Below are positions 1 through 10,785 of a stretch of 27,500 nt of DNA, piece by piece. A model generated the notes under the pieces. That model had not been told where the DNA came from. It searched no databases and worked only from the letters and a program-made list of their open reading frames with translations. A program made the translations under genes and the position numbers. Source of the stretch: Sphaeroforma sirkka. Lineage: Eukaryota; Opisthokonta; Ichthyosporea; Ichthyophonida. Within the stretch, counting starts at the first letter, position 1, and every line of letters starts with the position of its first letter. The DNA lies in contig LUCW03002172.1 of the NCBI GenBank assembly GCA_001586965.3, positions 22,501 through 50,000 of the forward strand, in the 5' to 3' direction.

Positions 1-175
1 ATATATATGTGTGTGTGTGTGTGTGTATGTGTGTATGTGTGTGTTTGTGTGTGTGTGTGTGTGCGTGTGTGTGTGTATGTGTTTGTATGTATGTAATGAA
101 TGTATGTATGTATGTATGTATGTATGTGTGCATGTATGTATCTATGTCTGTGCCTGTGTCTGTAACTGTGTAAAT
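1..175. repeat. TG / TATG microsatellite
   Basis: Short TA start, then TG dinucleotides with scattered interruptions, then GTAT tetranucleotides to about 135 and a degenerate tail. The reading frames through it give only Cys/Val/Tyr/Met low-complexity peptides and are not genes. It probably lies in an intron of the KIAA1143-like gene, whose first exon is not visible. The stretch 176-469 holds nothing I recognise. Confidence 0.9.
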
Positions 176-469
176 ATACATTCATGTTTGTCGATTACTT
201 TACTTTGTCTGTAAGTTCGTGGCTGGTTCATGGTGATCGATTACATTTTGCTGCTAATCTTCAACAAAATACAATGCACTATCACCTATCTGAAAAATAT
301 CGCATTCGATTGTTTACTTCGTTAGGTTTGAACAGATAAAACGCAACACTATGAAAAACAGATCGCGCTTTGATTATTGCTTAGGGTTCATCAAAAAAAA
401 ATCCAGAGATATTACATCATATTAATCTTACTGCACTCCGCAATATATGTCTGTCTCCGTTTACCGTAG

Positions 470-1097
470 GCCCCGGCCTTCCTAGTGGCTTTGCAACAGA
501 AACACGACCCGAAAATATTAGCGGATCGTCAGAGGAAAGCTGATCTCCAGAGGTCCAAAGATGATGATGGGGAAGATCCCAATCTGGAAGATGAGGTAGG
601 CAGAAACGAGTGTGTTCGCTGAAACAAGTCTTTACATATGTATATGCAATATAGTACGCATCTATTGTATTTACGATAAAATTGTTTGCCGATGAATATG
701 AAAGATATGGCGAGATGGCAACTATTGGCAACTATTCACCACTACGTACGGTCAAAACACCGAAGTGATCTATCTGTCGGTCGCCTCTGTTAATGCTCGG
801 GTTGGTTTACATGGGCCTGATGTATGACCAGTATGGGCAATTAATGCTATGGCTCTACCGCTATTCAACATTCAGCATAATTAGTTCATACTTGTATAGT
901 AGTGTTGCTTTATCTGTGTGTGGTACACCTGCTGATATCAGGGTATCGTCGTATACTGCCGCTTGTGAATACAATGCTTTTGGTTTTTCCGTCTATAGTG
1001 ACTGGTATGATAACCTGACCACGGATACGTACGCATATCTGTACCATCACGTCAGAGTCAATCACTAAATTCGTACATGTTCGTATTATATTACATT

Positions 1098-1130
<33 letters not shown>

Positions 1131-2282
1131 CTGTGTGTCTGTGTCTGTGTGTGTACGGTATTATGTGACACGCGATATTTGAACTATCCACTTATCAAAG
1201 AGTTGCTATGCGAGCGAATGGATACTTCTTCGCAATACACATTAGGTGAATTCCACGTGTCCAGAAGTAGAAGCTATACGACCATAAGCGCTTTATGTGT
1301 AAATGTCTGAAGAAGAAAATGTTTGATAGTCTTACCTGGCTTCTACGATGCACGGCCATATCATTGAAATTACCAGTGTAGATATGTCGTACACCATGCT
1401 ATCATATTGTATATAACTTCTATTACGACTATGTGAGAGTAATCGCAACTTTATAAGCGCATTGATGGCAAATACACTTGTATGCCTATCTGTACACGAA
1501 TCTGTATGCTCGTGGGTATAAATTATATACTTCTCCATGCGTCTATTTGTGCATGTGTACGTGAGCACGTTTCAAACGCTATTCGTCAGATTCCTCGTCT
1601 ACATACTACCTCACGACTATCATTTGCCCATCATCTTATGCCCCTGTGTCTCCACTCTCTAATGCTGTACATCCTCACAGGCACCACTTGTGGTACAGTT
1701 GAAGGCAGGTGATCTGAGTGCCGATCAAGCACAGGCTGTCAAAGATGGTAAAGACCCGGACGATGAGCCGCAGACAACCCACATCCGCAAACGCACCGGC
1801 ACAGAGGATGGTATGTGCCTGCCAGTGTTTATCTCGTTGTATCGAATAGCAAACCTTTTATAATATACAAGATGTATGTGTGTAAGCTGTGCTATATACG
1901 TGAAATCACAGTGTTCAGCTTTTGGGCACGCATGCGCTGTGTGGAGTCAATTTCGGCATCGATGATCGGCTAATTGTGTACATTATACTTGCGTAGTATT
2001 TAGGCGCATATAACAATGTATGTAGTAACTCTGTACATACACCTATCAGTAGTAAGGGAAACCAGCGCGGATGAGCATGAAGTTCGGGACAGTGATACAG
2101 ACGGAGAGGGGGGGGTGAAATTCAGGAGGCCCAAGGCGAAAAAGATCAAAACCTCTGCTGAAGCAACGGCTGTTGGGACGAGGAAACCCAGGGATAGCAA
2201 GGCTACGGTCGACTCGAAAAAGCGCAGCAAAGTCAAGAAAATAAAGAATACGTCACTTCTGTCCTTCGAGGAGGATGAGTGA
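470..2282 (+). CDS. KIAA1143-like (DUF4604) protein, last three exons, 5' end missing
   Basis: Exons 470-595, 1681-1810 and 2050-2282 (stop TGA). The last acceptor could also be at 2053, in the same frame. Introns are 596-1680 and 1811-2049, and phases agree (0, then 1). About 162 residues are visible. The first exon encodes APAFLVALQQKHDP, matching the family's N-terminal PAFL segment. The second has APLVVQLKAGDLSADQ, close to the human KIAA1143 motif VVVLKKGDLSVEE. The third is charged and lysine-rich and ends in KKIKNTSLLSFEEDE, matching the conserved human end KNSSLLSFDNEDE. The initiating exon, which should encode something like M...YVRP, was not found in 1-469 and probably lies left of the window. 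The protein is hydrophilic and likely disordered. The family's function is not established, and none is claimed here. Family assignment is strong because three separate conserved blocks occur in order. Confidence 0.85.
1096..1155. repeat. Compound (TA)n(TG)n microsatellite in an intron
   Basis: A TA run passes directly into TG with TCTG interruptions. It lies inside intron 596-1680 of the KIAA1143-like gene. Nothing else in that intron is recognisable. Confidence 0.9.
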
Positions 2283-2288
2283 TCAGAG

Positions 2289-2515
2289 TGTTATATTAAG
2301 TGATAGGCCAGCAAGACGGGTTCAGCGTATGGAGTGTTATATTTAGTGATAGTCCAGCAGGATGGGTTCAGTGTATGGAGTGTTATATTAAGAGATAGGC
2401 CAGCAGGATGGGTTCAGTGTATGGAGTGTTATATCAAGTGATAGGCCAGCAGGATGGGTTCAGTGTATGGGGTGTTATATTAAGTGACAGGCCAGCAAGA
2501 CGGGTTCAGTATATG
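2289..2515 (+). repeat. 46-bp minisatellite, five copies
   Basis: Units start at 2289, 2335, 2381, 2427 and 2473, exactly 46 bp apart. Each begins TGTTATATTAAGTGATAGGC with a few substitutions; the last copy is cut short. The array starts six bases after the stop codon of the KIAA1143-like gene, so it probably lies in that gene's 3' untranslated region. Confidence 0.95.
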
Positions 2516-2582
2516 TTCCCTTCATGTAACCAGATGTATCTGTGTGCTGTGTTAAAGCGCGTCTGGTTACAACGTAAGGCAG

Positions 2583-2735
2583 TACGGGGCATGTGTTCTG
2601 GATAGAGTTCTGGCACTTGAACTTGGAATAAGGGTGTTAAGGTTTTAGGGTTTAGGGGGTTTCAGGCAGCGCGGAGCGTATGTTTTGGATATAGCCGATT
2701 TTGTTTTAGGGTTCTGGCACTTGAACTTGAAATTG
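2583..2735. repeat. Imperfect ~104-bp duplication with telomere-like TTTAGGG motif
   Basis: The block TTCTGGCACTTGAACTTG occurs at about 2608 and again at about 2712, and the flanking GTGTTCTGGATAGAG has a partner in ATGTTTTGGATATAG. Between them, 2630-2663 reads like degenerate telomere repeat (GGTTTTAGGGTTTAGGG). Spacing is about 104 bp. There is no coding signal. Confidence 0.7.
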
Positions 2736-2959
2736 TGGCCACAGCAGATAATTCACTGTGCGTGATGGATGGTGACCGAGGATGGGGCATGCGAACCGTC
2801 ACCTTTGAATGATATTGCAAGTTCTAATACTAGATACCTGCCAACGGTTTGTAACAGTAGACGTGGGGAACGCACTCGCGATATACGAAGTTGGAGCGGT
2901 TAGTAGTCAGTGTGTTCATGCCGGTTGAAGATTGAATATAAGCATTTGATAGTGTCCAC

Positions 2960-3141
2960 AAGCAGCCAATCTTGTTGTCTATGCTTCAGATGGGTGTGAT
3001 AGGTGTAGCAGATATGATCCACATGCATCAATAAGGAGGTGTGAGTATGTAAGCAGCCAATCTTGTTGTCTATGCTTCAGATGGGTGTGATAAGTGTAGC
3101 AGATATGATCCACATGCATCAATAAGGAGGTGTGAGTATGT
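2960..3141. repeat. 91-bp tandem duplication, nearly identical
   Basis: Copy one is 2960-3050 and copy two 3051-3141. I see one difference, GATAGGTG versus GATAAGTG. High identity suggests a recent duplication. The minus-strand frame across it repeats the same peptide out of context and is not taken as a gene. Confidence 0.95.
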
Positions 3142-3244
3142 AGATATGTATAAATGTGCGAGTTTATGATCACCTCTATACAACTGCCACCCCGCATAAC
3201 ATGGTCGACTAGCCAGCGCTAGTCTTCAATAGTCTACGCCACAA

Positions 3245-3254
3245 AATAAATAAA
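3245..3254 (+). promoter_or_regulatory. Possible poly(A) signals of the KIAA1143-like gene
   Basis: Two overlapping AATAAA hexamers about 960 bp after the stop codon. If used, the 3' untranslated region would contain the minisatellite and both duplications. An earlier non-canonical signal is equally possible. Confidence 0.25.
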
Positions 3255-3551
3255 TATATCGAATTAGAGCTTAATGTGTACTCTTAAATATGCGGACATG
3301 TCTCACTGGGTATTCGAAAAAGTTTCGATAGCGAAAGCATCAATGGCATGAATTCATATGACAAGCACCCAGTTTAAGGGGGTTGAGTTCCCATTCCTTC
3401 TAACGAATGCACACATACAGTACGGTATATTTAAGAGAATATTTCTCAATAGCCTATCAGCCCATCTACTGTGTGGTAGAGGGGTAGACACTACCAAAGT
3501 TACCGAATGCATGATTCTAAATGTTTCGCACAAGCTGGCTGGAGTCCTTAT

Positions 3552-3557
3552 TTTATT
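3552..3557 (-). promoter_or_regulatory. Likely poly(A) signal of the ATP synthase g gene
   Basis: AATAAA on the minus strand, about 80 bp beyond the stop codon at 3636, a usual distance. Confidence 0.5.
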
Positions 3558-3635
3558 CAAGGTTCGACTCGGATAGTCCATGGCTACGTGTTCATGTCGT
3601 ACTTCCCCCCAAAAAAATCAGACATTGTCCAATAA

Positions 3636-4388
3636 TCAGACACTGTAACCGATTAACGAGCCCCGACCAATGATCTCGCCGACAAAGAACCAGCAGCCGA
3701 TCTCAGCTACCAGCATGGTGTTGGTGAGGGCAGTTTTGACCGTGCAGTTTAGATAGTCTTTGTTCTTGGCGGATTCGATGAGCTGTAAGGGGTAATGGCA
3801 TATATGATACAAGACTGTGTCAGTGAATCTGTGGGTAGTTCTGTTATGTACAGATATCACATACATGGGTTTGTTTAAGGACCATGCCTTCGGCAAATGG
3901 CCTATGCACGAGTGTGGTCTCAACGGGCAGCCCGATTTGATGTTAAATGTACAATACAACAGCGTATGAATGTATGAGCAAGACATCTCAGTACCTTTTG
4001 CCAGGAATATACGGTGCCATAAGAAGCCGAAGTACGTACACGCAACATCCTACTACAAACTACATAGCACTAAACCAGACTCTACTTTAAACAACCTCAC
4101 ATCAGACCACACTTTCTACTATGATGATCAACCCACATTCGCGCTTGCAAGTGTGTTGAGGTATACAGTTTCTACGATAAACACCATACCTTCAGACCAG
4201 CGGTCTTTGCCTGGGGCCAAGTGTCCATGGTGGGGGGACCTAGCTCAGTCTTGATGGCAGGCCATGCGCGCGCGACCCTGCTAGTAATAGGAGCACCTGA
4301 TATATCGCAGTTGTACGCAAATGTGTGAGTAATATGTATATATATATACAAAATATACATACATAAATACATACACACCAGACACACA

Positions 4389-4451
<63 letters not shown>

Positions 4452-5005
4452 ATAATGTGTGTGTGTGTGTGGGTGGGTGTGAGGGTGCGCGAGCGTATGC
4501 GTTATGATATATATATATATATACTACTGGAATGGTCACGTATACTCAATACATTCCAAGGTTAAACGAGGTGTATTTCGGATGCATGAACTGATGAAAT
4601 CGCGGTCTCTCATAGATATGCATCTGAAATATCTAAACAATGGGAAAGCTCTCAGGGAAAGTACGATTAAACTAAGATGCTTTAACATAAAGTAGGCATC
4701 AAACGGACAGAAAGGATGGCGTACTGGAAACAAAACAATACAGCTTAAATTTGAAATAGTACAAGGCTGGTAAAAAAGCAGGGCAGACAATGTTGGCTCG
4801 ATAAATAGAAGACTGAACATTTCAAACACTTCACATAAAAGGTGTCAAGGCATTGCCTAGGTAGAAACAAGCGGAGATTGATTCTTTCGATTGAAATTTA
4901 ACGGAAAACACCACCAAAAACACGTATAAAGAAATGATGCGGTAAACGTGAAATATATAGCAAGTGAAATATCTGAATATTTTCTCGTCCAGTATAAAAT
5001 AGACT

Positions 5006-5047
<42 letters not shown>

Positions 5048-5471
5048 ATCCGTATATGGCATATGTATGCATAGATATAAAGATGTAGAGATATATAACA
5101 AAATAAAACTATACAAATATAAATTTACATGCATATGAAGATATACTTGTTTTTACATACACATACACATACATATATACATACACATTAACACACATAC
5201 ACGTACAATACATATACAAATACATATACTCATACATATACATACACTTATACATATACACATACATATAATTTAATACTAGAATAGAACAAGACACAGA
5301 AGAGATATATACTTCCCCAACAATATGTATGAATATGTACATTGAATTCCAGCATTGGCACGTGTATGCGTACGATTATGTCCTGAAAAATGGGGCACAT
5401 GGATGTGACATACTGTTCCTGGTAACCAATTGGGCTGCCTGTTGGGCTGCTTTTTGCGCTGCTTGTGCCAT
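3636..5471 (-). CDS. ATP5MG: Mitochondrial ATP synthase subunit g, complete, three exons
   Basis: Exons in coding order: 5471-5414, 4296-4190, 3782-3636 (stop TGA). Phases agree (1, then 0) and both donors read GTATG. The product is 103 residues, the same length as human subunit g. It is a small inner-membrane subunit of the FoF1-ATP synthase Fo sector that, with subunit e, helps dimerise the complex and shape cristae. The C-terminus reads WFFVGEIIGRGSLIGYSV against human WFYVGEIIGKRGIIGYDV and carries the single hydrophobic helix. The middle exon gives RVARAWPAIKTELGPP, aligning with human RLATFWYYAKVELVPP. The start exon encodes MAQAAQKAAQQAAQLVTRN: alanine/glutamine-rich, basic and without acidic residues, as expected near a mitochondrial N-terminus. 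The start is the only ATG that gives correct length and phase. Intron 4297-5413 holds microsatellites. Confidence 0.93.
4332..4527. repeat. TA / TG microsatellite in intron 1 of ATP5MG
   Basis: About 40 bp of TA (from ~4392) passes into TG from ~4434, then GGTG variants and another TA run near 4506. There is no coding content. Confidence 0.9.
5008..5280. repeat. TA run and ATAC-rich microsatellite, intron 1 of ATP5MG
   Basis: A TA run at about 5010-5045, then imperfect ATAC/ATACAC repeats from about 5150 to 5270. Minus-strand Tyr/Met/Val frames here are artefacts of the repeat. Confidence 0.85.
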
Positions 5472-5579
5472 TTTGTATATACAACCTGAAACAAAACGGT
5501 AAGCAAAAAATAAGTATAATATACTTTCAGGTGTATAACAGAAAGAAAAAAGATATTTTCAAATACAAATTTAAATATT

Positions 5580-5675
5580 TTCTTGTTGAAATATATGAAT
5601 GAACGTATACATATAATATAAAAATGTATATATCCATACTCATTAATACGGTTATATACATATGACTATATAGGC

Positions 5676-5719
<44 letters not shown>

Positions 5720-6840
5720 ATATATACATAAACAAGCATGTATGTATATGCATGTATGCATACATGCATGTATATGTGCATATGTATGTATATATGTGAC
5801 ATATTTATATATTTATGTACGTATGCATGCATGTATGCAGAGTTCTTGCTTGTCTTCTTGTAATATGATATATATATATATACATATGGCGTATGATATG
5901 ATGGTGTGTGCGATGCATGATATAAAAACACACATTGCACATGTAATATGTATAAACATATATATATATATATAATATAATAATATATATATATATATAT
6001 ATGTATGTGCGTGCGTGTGTATGATAATAATATTATTATATTATATGTTATTATATATACATAATATTATGTATGTATATATCATAATATATAATATATA
6101 CATATATACATATGCATAATATGCTATATATATTATACATGCTGCATGTGCATATGCGTACCGTATATATACGCAAATGTATAATATTATATTATTAATG
6201 ATATAATAATATATAATATAGCATATATAATATTAATACATATATACAATATATATTATAAATGCATATATACGTCCACGTCCTGATATATAAAGTTCAT
6301 TAATACATATATTATATTATATACGCATAATATGTATGTATGTAATGAGTTCAACGATGCTAACGAACATGCATGATGTGTAAACCACTGCGTGCGTGCG
6401 TGCGCACGTGGCATCGTACGTATGCATATATGCATGTTTGTACGTATGTAAACATGCATCTGAGCATGCAGTGTGTGTACGCATGTATGCAATGTATGTA
6501 TGTATGCATGTGTGTATGTATTATGCATACATATGTAATATATATGACTATAAAACATGTATACTAATAATCACTAATATATAATACATATATTATGTAT
6601 AAAACCATAATTATGTATATAATATTATAATATATGTATATTATGTTATTACATATTACATAGCATATATTACTATAGTAAGTATATATCATATATGCAT
6701 GCATGCATACATCCATATATAGCAGATTATATACATGCACATATATAACATACATGCTCACATAAACATATAAAACTATAATAATAACATATATATGCAC
6801 CATAATAGTATATAACCATATGTAATATATAATAATATAT

Positions 6841-6882
<42 letters not shown>

Positions 6883-7208
6883 GTATATATATATTATATA
6901 TAATAATATATAATATATATTATATATATAATATATATATATATATATAATTATTATAATATACATATTATTATTATTATGTATATATATTATATAATAT
7001 ATAATAATATTATATGTATATAATATATGATGATATTGTTGTTGACGTGTGCATTGATGATGTGTGCGTGTGTGATGATGTGTGTGTGTGTGTTGTGCGC
7101 GTAATAGTATATATATATATTATGCGTGTGTTATATATATATATACGCTATATGTAAATCAAAATATATATACGAATATATGTATATACATATATATATA
7201 CATATAGG

Positions 7209-7298
<90 letters not shown>

Positions 7299-7317
7299 TA
7301 TTATGCATGTATGTATG

Positions 7318-7348
<31 letters not shown>

Positions 7349-7404
7349 TTGTGTTTGTTTATGTGTGTGTTTGTGTGCGTGTGTGTGTGTATTTATATGT
7401 GTTT

Positions 7405-7457
<53 letters not shown>

Positions 7458-7530
7458 CGTGCGTTTGTGTGTGTTTTTGTGTGTGTGTGTGTGTTTGTGT
7501 GTATGTGGGTGTGTACATTGGTGTATTAAT
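5580..7530. repeat. Two-kilobase AT-rich microsatellite block
   Basis: Mixed TA, TATG, TGCA, TAATA and TG repeats with almost no unique sequence. From about 5980 to 7030 it is mostly A/T with many palindromic TAATATTA-type segments that could form hairpins or cruciforms. From about 7190 it runs TA, short CA, TA, then a long TG tract (7330-7510). I see no gene. The spacer 5472-5580 directly precedes ATP5MG and should hold its promoter, but I recognise no motif. Confidence 0.9.
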
Positions 7531-7854
7531 TTATTCTTGGATGATGGGAAAAAATGCCTGTCCTCCTCGTGGCTTGTTGGTTATACAACCAGTCTAGTCT
7601 CACAAGCTGTGCCCAATGACGCAAGCTTAGATAGCGCTATATAGACAAAGGGCCTTGAACGGAAGTGTGCTTCATATTCGTTGAGCGCATATATTCTTCC
7701 TCATATACGGAGTTGTGCATACAGTAAGGAGATGGCTGGAAAAGCGATACACATGATGCAAACAATTCCTCCGTTTACCTTGATAGATGAAACTGAAGCT
7801 GCTCTACTACTTGATAGCTTTCGGATGTCGATTATATTATACTATGCCTAAATA

Positions 7855-7971
7855 GGAGGCCTGGATTTGTTCACCCCTGCCACAGTGCCAGTCGCCAGCG
7901 CTGCAGTGAAAATCAACCCAGGTCCCAGACTCCCAGTAGAGCACGCCTTGATTCGTGAATCACAAGGATAA
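7855..7971 (+). CDS. Candidate terminal exon of an unknown gene
   Basis: After a plausible acceptor (CCTAAATAG), one frame reads GLDLFTPATVPVASAAVKIN and then PGPRLPVEHALIRESQG before a TAA. Its base and residue composition look coding, unlike the AT-rich surroundings. The same frame upstream contains MAGKAIHMMQTIPPFTLID (from 7731) but meets a stop at 7850, so one continuous gene is not possible without splicing. A GTAAGG donor near 7721 would fit in phase. I do not recognise the peptide and cannot build a whole gene, so this is a weak call. Confidence 0.25.
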   Translation, partial: GGLDLFTPATVPVASAAVKINPGPRLPVEHALIRESQG

Positions 7972-8077
7972 TCTATATATAGACTTGCCTCAATTTATAA
8001 ATACGAGCCAATGAAAAGACAGATACTGTAAATGGAACGAACACCACACACAAAAGGTTCCACAGAGAACATTTGTC

Positions 8078-8190
8078 AGCTGAGAGTGCCTGAGCCTTGC
8101 TTGGGCCTTGATCCTTGGCGAGCTGGCCAGAAGGCTGGATTGTTGGAGGCTGGAGCCCTGGAGTACTGGACCGGACGGCCTGAGAGATAT
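8078..8190 (-). CDS. Candidate terminal exon of an unknown gene
   Basis: The minus strand has a strong-looking acceptor (TGTATATCTCTCAG) followed by a GC-richer block. One frame gives RPVQYSRAPASNNPAFWPAR and ends GSGTLS-stop. The other two frames are also open for part of the block, so the frame is uncertain. No upstream exon could be linked. It may be nothing. The rest of 7975-8600 has no recognisable gene. Confidence 0.15.
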
Positions 8191-8400
8191 ACACACTGTG
8201 TACTGTGGTCTGTCCAACCGTGACAGATGCAAGTATTTACGACATCTGTATGCATACTCGGGTATATATGTATGGTGCACGCGGGAGCCAGGTGGCACAC
8301 ACATCCGCGCGTACTTCTAAAGTTCTAGAGTATATATCACATTTATGTACGTATTTGCCTTGTTCGTTGTTCCATGGCAATATTACGGAACATACTGATG

Positions 8401-8438
8401 ACCTATTTCCTCTCGCAAAACCTATTTCCTCTCGCAAA
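8401..8438. repeat. Exact 19-bp tandem duplication
   Basis: ACCTATTTCCTCTCGCAAA occurs twice in a row (8401-8419 and 8420-8438) with no differences. It lies in unannotated spacer. Confidence 0.9.
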
Positions 8439-8599
8439 CTTGTTCATGTATCCACTTGCACAGTATATGTTTATCGAAAAGGGACCAGTTGTAGATCGTA
8501 CTTTAAGGCATCTGTCTCGTTCGGGTTGACCGTCTACATCTTAAACACTGAAAGTAGTGTTTAGTTCTGTGAGCGTGAAAACTGTACGGTAGTGCACGA

Positions 8600-8629
8600 C
8601 CTCATATATGTATATATGTATATATAAAC

Positions 8630-8715
<86 letters not shown>

Positions 8716-9120
8716 TTATGTGTGTATATCTGTGCATCTCTATATCCATGAATCTATGCATCTATACACACATATATGTGTATGTATTCAATACATATAT
8801 ATATATGTGTATGTGTGTGTGTATATGTATGTATATGTATGTATGTATGTATGTATTTATGTATATGTATAAATGTATATCTATGCATATATATATATAT
8901 ATATATATATAGAATGCATATTCAAATACAAGCATATGCATATATACGTATACGCATATGCGTGTAAATAAATATATGTGTTTGTGCGTATGTGTGTACA
9001 CGTGTATATATATATATGTATGTATATATGCCTATACTGTATATCTGTACTTATATAAATGTATAAATATGTGTTTGTATGTCTGTATATGATATATATA
9101 TATACATATACATATACTTG
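8600..9120. repeat. TA / TATG microsatellite block
   Basis: A pure TA run from about 8636 to 8711, then TATG, TG and TACG variants to about 9115. Low-complexity peptides from it are ignored. Confidence 0.9.
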
Positions 9121-10050
9121 CCCTAGTTAGCAAATTTTGGAGAGGGGTCACCATTTCTGTTCCCGGAAAAAGTCGTCTACGGTATAGGTATATAAGTAAG
9201 ATATCAAAAACTAGGAAGATCTCCTCAGGTAGAACACTCTTGACCGATTCGAGTATATATATAAATAAATGAAAATCATTCTTTGGCAATTCAGATACAC
9301 GATGTATCGTAGTTTAGTGTGAGTACGAGTTTTATTATTGTGATTGTGGATGTTTATCCAACCAAAATGTATCCTCGTAGTTTAGTCATACTAATGTTTC
9401 CAAATGCAGTACAATGACTTTGGCATCTATTATAATTTGGAGCCACTCCGCTTCAATAATGGGAGTAGCCAGCCCGGAATACCTACGTCAATGCATGTTG
9501 TGTTGCCTATCGGTTCATCACCGCTCAAAGCTAGCCCACGCCCCTACTGGCAGCTGGGAATTACAGTCACGCATAAACAGTTAGCACTTTCAACCCCGTC
9601 TGATTATGGGAGCTCGTTCAGACTATCCGCCATCTCTTGCGTGCATAGACCTGATAGAGGTCGTGCAGGTATCCAATTTGCAAGCACTAGTGGTCTCTCG
9701 GAATGTGATCAGATATACCGATCCAAGGCGTATCATGGCAACGCGCACTGATGTGTATTGCCTTGTAAAGACGATGTCAGATCACATGTGTGGCCGAATG
9801 CAAGGAAGCATGTACTTGGGACAATTTTGACTACACACATCTTGAACAAACTTAATTGCACACATCTCTTCAGACAGATGTGCTACCGCACTGTCGCACC
9901 GCAAATATCTTAACAACAATCAGCCAAGTGTTCCTAGCATGACTAGTTCATCTGGGTCAGTCCCACCCGATATCCTTATCAGCAAACACAGGGCGCCAGG
10001 GAATTCCTGCAAGTACAAGTACCATTCTTTGCATAAGAGAAAGCAAATAT
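9121..10050. other. Spacer without a recognised gene
   Basis: More balanced base composition than its flanks. An uninterrupted plus-strand frame at 9404-9751 (115 codons) has ordinary composition but no motif I know, and no exon partner was found. A minus-strand segment near 9122-9175 (TTFSGNRNGDPSPKFAN, then stop, after a CCGTAG acceptor) could be a terminal exon, but this is speculative. Confidence 0.4.
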
Positions 10051-10054
10051 ATGG

Positions 10055-10059
10055 ATATC

Positions 10060-10152
<93 letters not shown>

Positions 10153-10199
10153 TGTGTATGTATGTATGTATGTATGTATATATGTATATATGTATAAGT

Positions 10200-10235
<36 letters not shown>

Positions 10236-10240
10236 GGTTT
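10055..10240. repeat. TA-TG-TATG-TA microsatellite
   Basis: TA (about 10056-10106), TG (10107-10150), TATG (10155-10180), then TA again. It lies just beyond the decayed RNase H1 copies. Confidence 0.9.
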
Positions 10241-10274
10241 TAAGTATATATTCTGCGATAAACGCTTGTTTGGT

Positions 10275-10400
10275 CCCCGAGAATACGCCCTTCCCCATGG
10301 ATTGATCTGGTGCGCAAGGCTTGTCCAGTCTGCTTGTGGCTGCTTCCCCGGTAATCTGTAGAAGTGTCGAGACATGGCGCCGGACGACTTGTCGTTCGCC
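10275..10400 (-). pseudogene. Decayed partial copy of the RNase H1 last exon (copy C)
   Basis: On the minus strand, TCCGGCGCCATGTCTCGACA followed by ACCGGGGAAGCAGCC lines up with the functional exon's CCTGGCGCCATGTTTCTGCA and ACCTGGCAACGAAGCAGC. It corresponds to the stretch around catalytic His540 and Asp550. In one frame GAMSRHF and [10 protein letters not shown] still echo WRHVSAH and IPGNEAADK. Small gaps and many substitutions mean it cannot encode a working domain. It is the tail of a host gene, not an element of its own. Confidence 0.7.
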
Positions 10401-10481
10401 GTTTGTCTCATTGAAATACATTTGCCTACTGAAGAATTCGGAATAGTACATATTGGTATGAAGGTACGAATCCATTTCAAC

Positions 10482-10619
10482 GCTGCAACTGATTGCTCGC
10501 CCCCTTACCGAGGGCTGCAACTGATTACTCGCCCCCTTACCGAGTGCTGCAACTGATTGCTCGCCCCTTTACCGAGTGCTGCAGCTGATTGCTCGCCCCC
10601 TTACCGAGTGCTGCAACTC
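10482..10619. repeat. 32-bp tandem repeat, four copies plus a part
   Basis: Units start at 10482, 10514, 10546, 10578 and 10610, exactly 32 bp apart, with core GCTGCAACTGATTGCTCGCC and then CCCTTACCGAGT. The core GCTCGCCCCCTTACCGA resembles GCTCTCGCCCCGTCACCGA at the very end of the RNase H1 coding exon (about 10810-10828). The repeat therefore probably expanded from a copied exon end. There are no spacers, so it is not a CRISPR array. Confidence 0.9.
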
Positions 10620-10745
10620 TCCTACAAATTGTCCCGATTGCGCGCAGCTTGCCGTGTTTGCGTGGTACTTCCTCAACGGGTGGGTCCAAATACTTCGAGG
10701 CATAGAGCCAGGCCACTTCAGGCTCTTATTTGCCAGGTTTCACCT
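10617..10745 (-). pseudogene. Decayed partial copy of the RNase H1 last exon (copy B)
   Basis: On the plus strand, CTCTCCTACAAATTGTCCCG and GCGCAGCTTGCCGTGTTTG match CTCTCCCACGAATTGTCCCA and ACCCAGCTTCGCGAGTTTG of the functional exon (about 10843-10880). Weaker similarity continues to GAGCCAGGCCACTTCAG against GCGCCAGGCGACCTTAG. It covers the end of the catalytic domain and the C-terminal tail. It lies immediately after the functional stop codon, in the same orientation. Confidence 0.7.
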
Positions 10746-10785
10746 CGTTATACACACAGTGTGAAGTCATATCTAGACATAACTA

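Noticed and set aside
3530-3580. tRNA gene suggested by GGTTCGACTC
   Set aside because: The T-stem does not pair and there is no convincing A box or acceptor stem.
7126-7644. Long open frames through microsatellites (also at 5527, 10058, 13973, 15876, 20506) giving Tyr/Ile, Cys/Val or His/Thr peptides
   Set aside because: They exist only because TA, TG and TATG repeats lack stops in some frames. Composition is pure repeat and there are no domains.
9404-9751. 115-codon plus-strand frame
   Set aside because: Ordinary composition but no motif, no splice partner and no family resemblance; a frame this long can occur by chance.
10482-10619. Regular 32-bp repeats as a CRISPR array
   Set aside because: The units are directly adjacent with no spacers, and this is an intron-rich eukaryotic locus.
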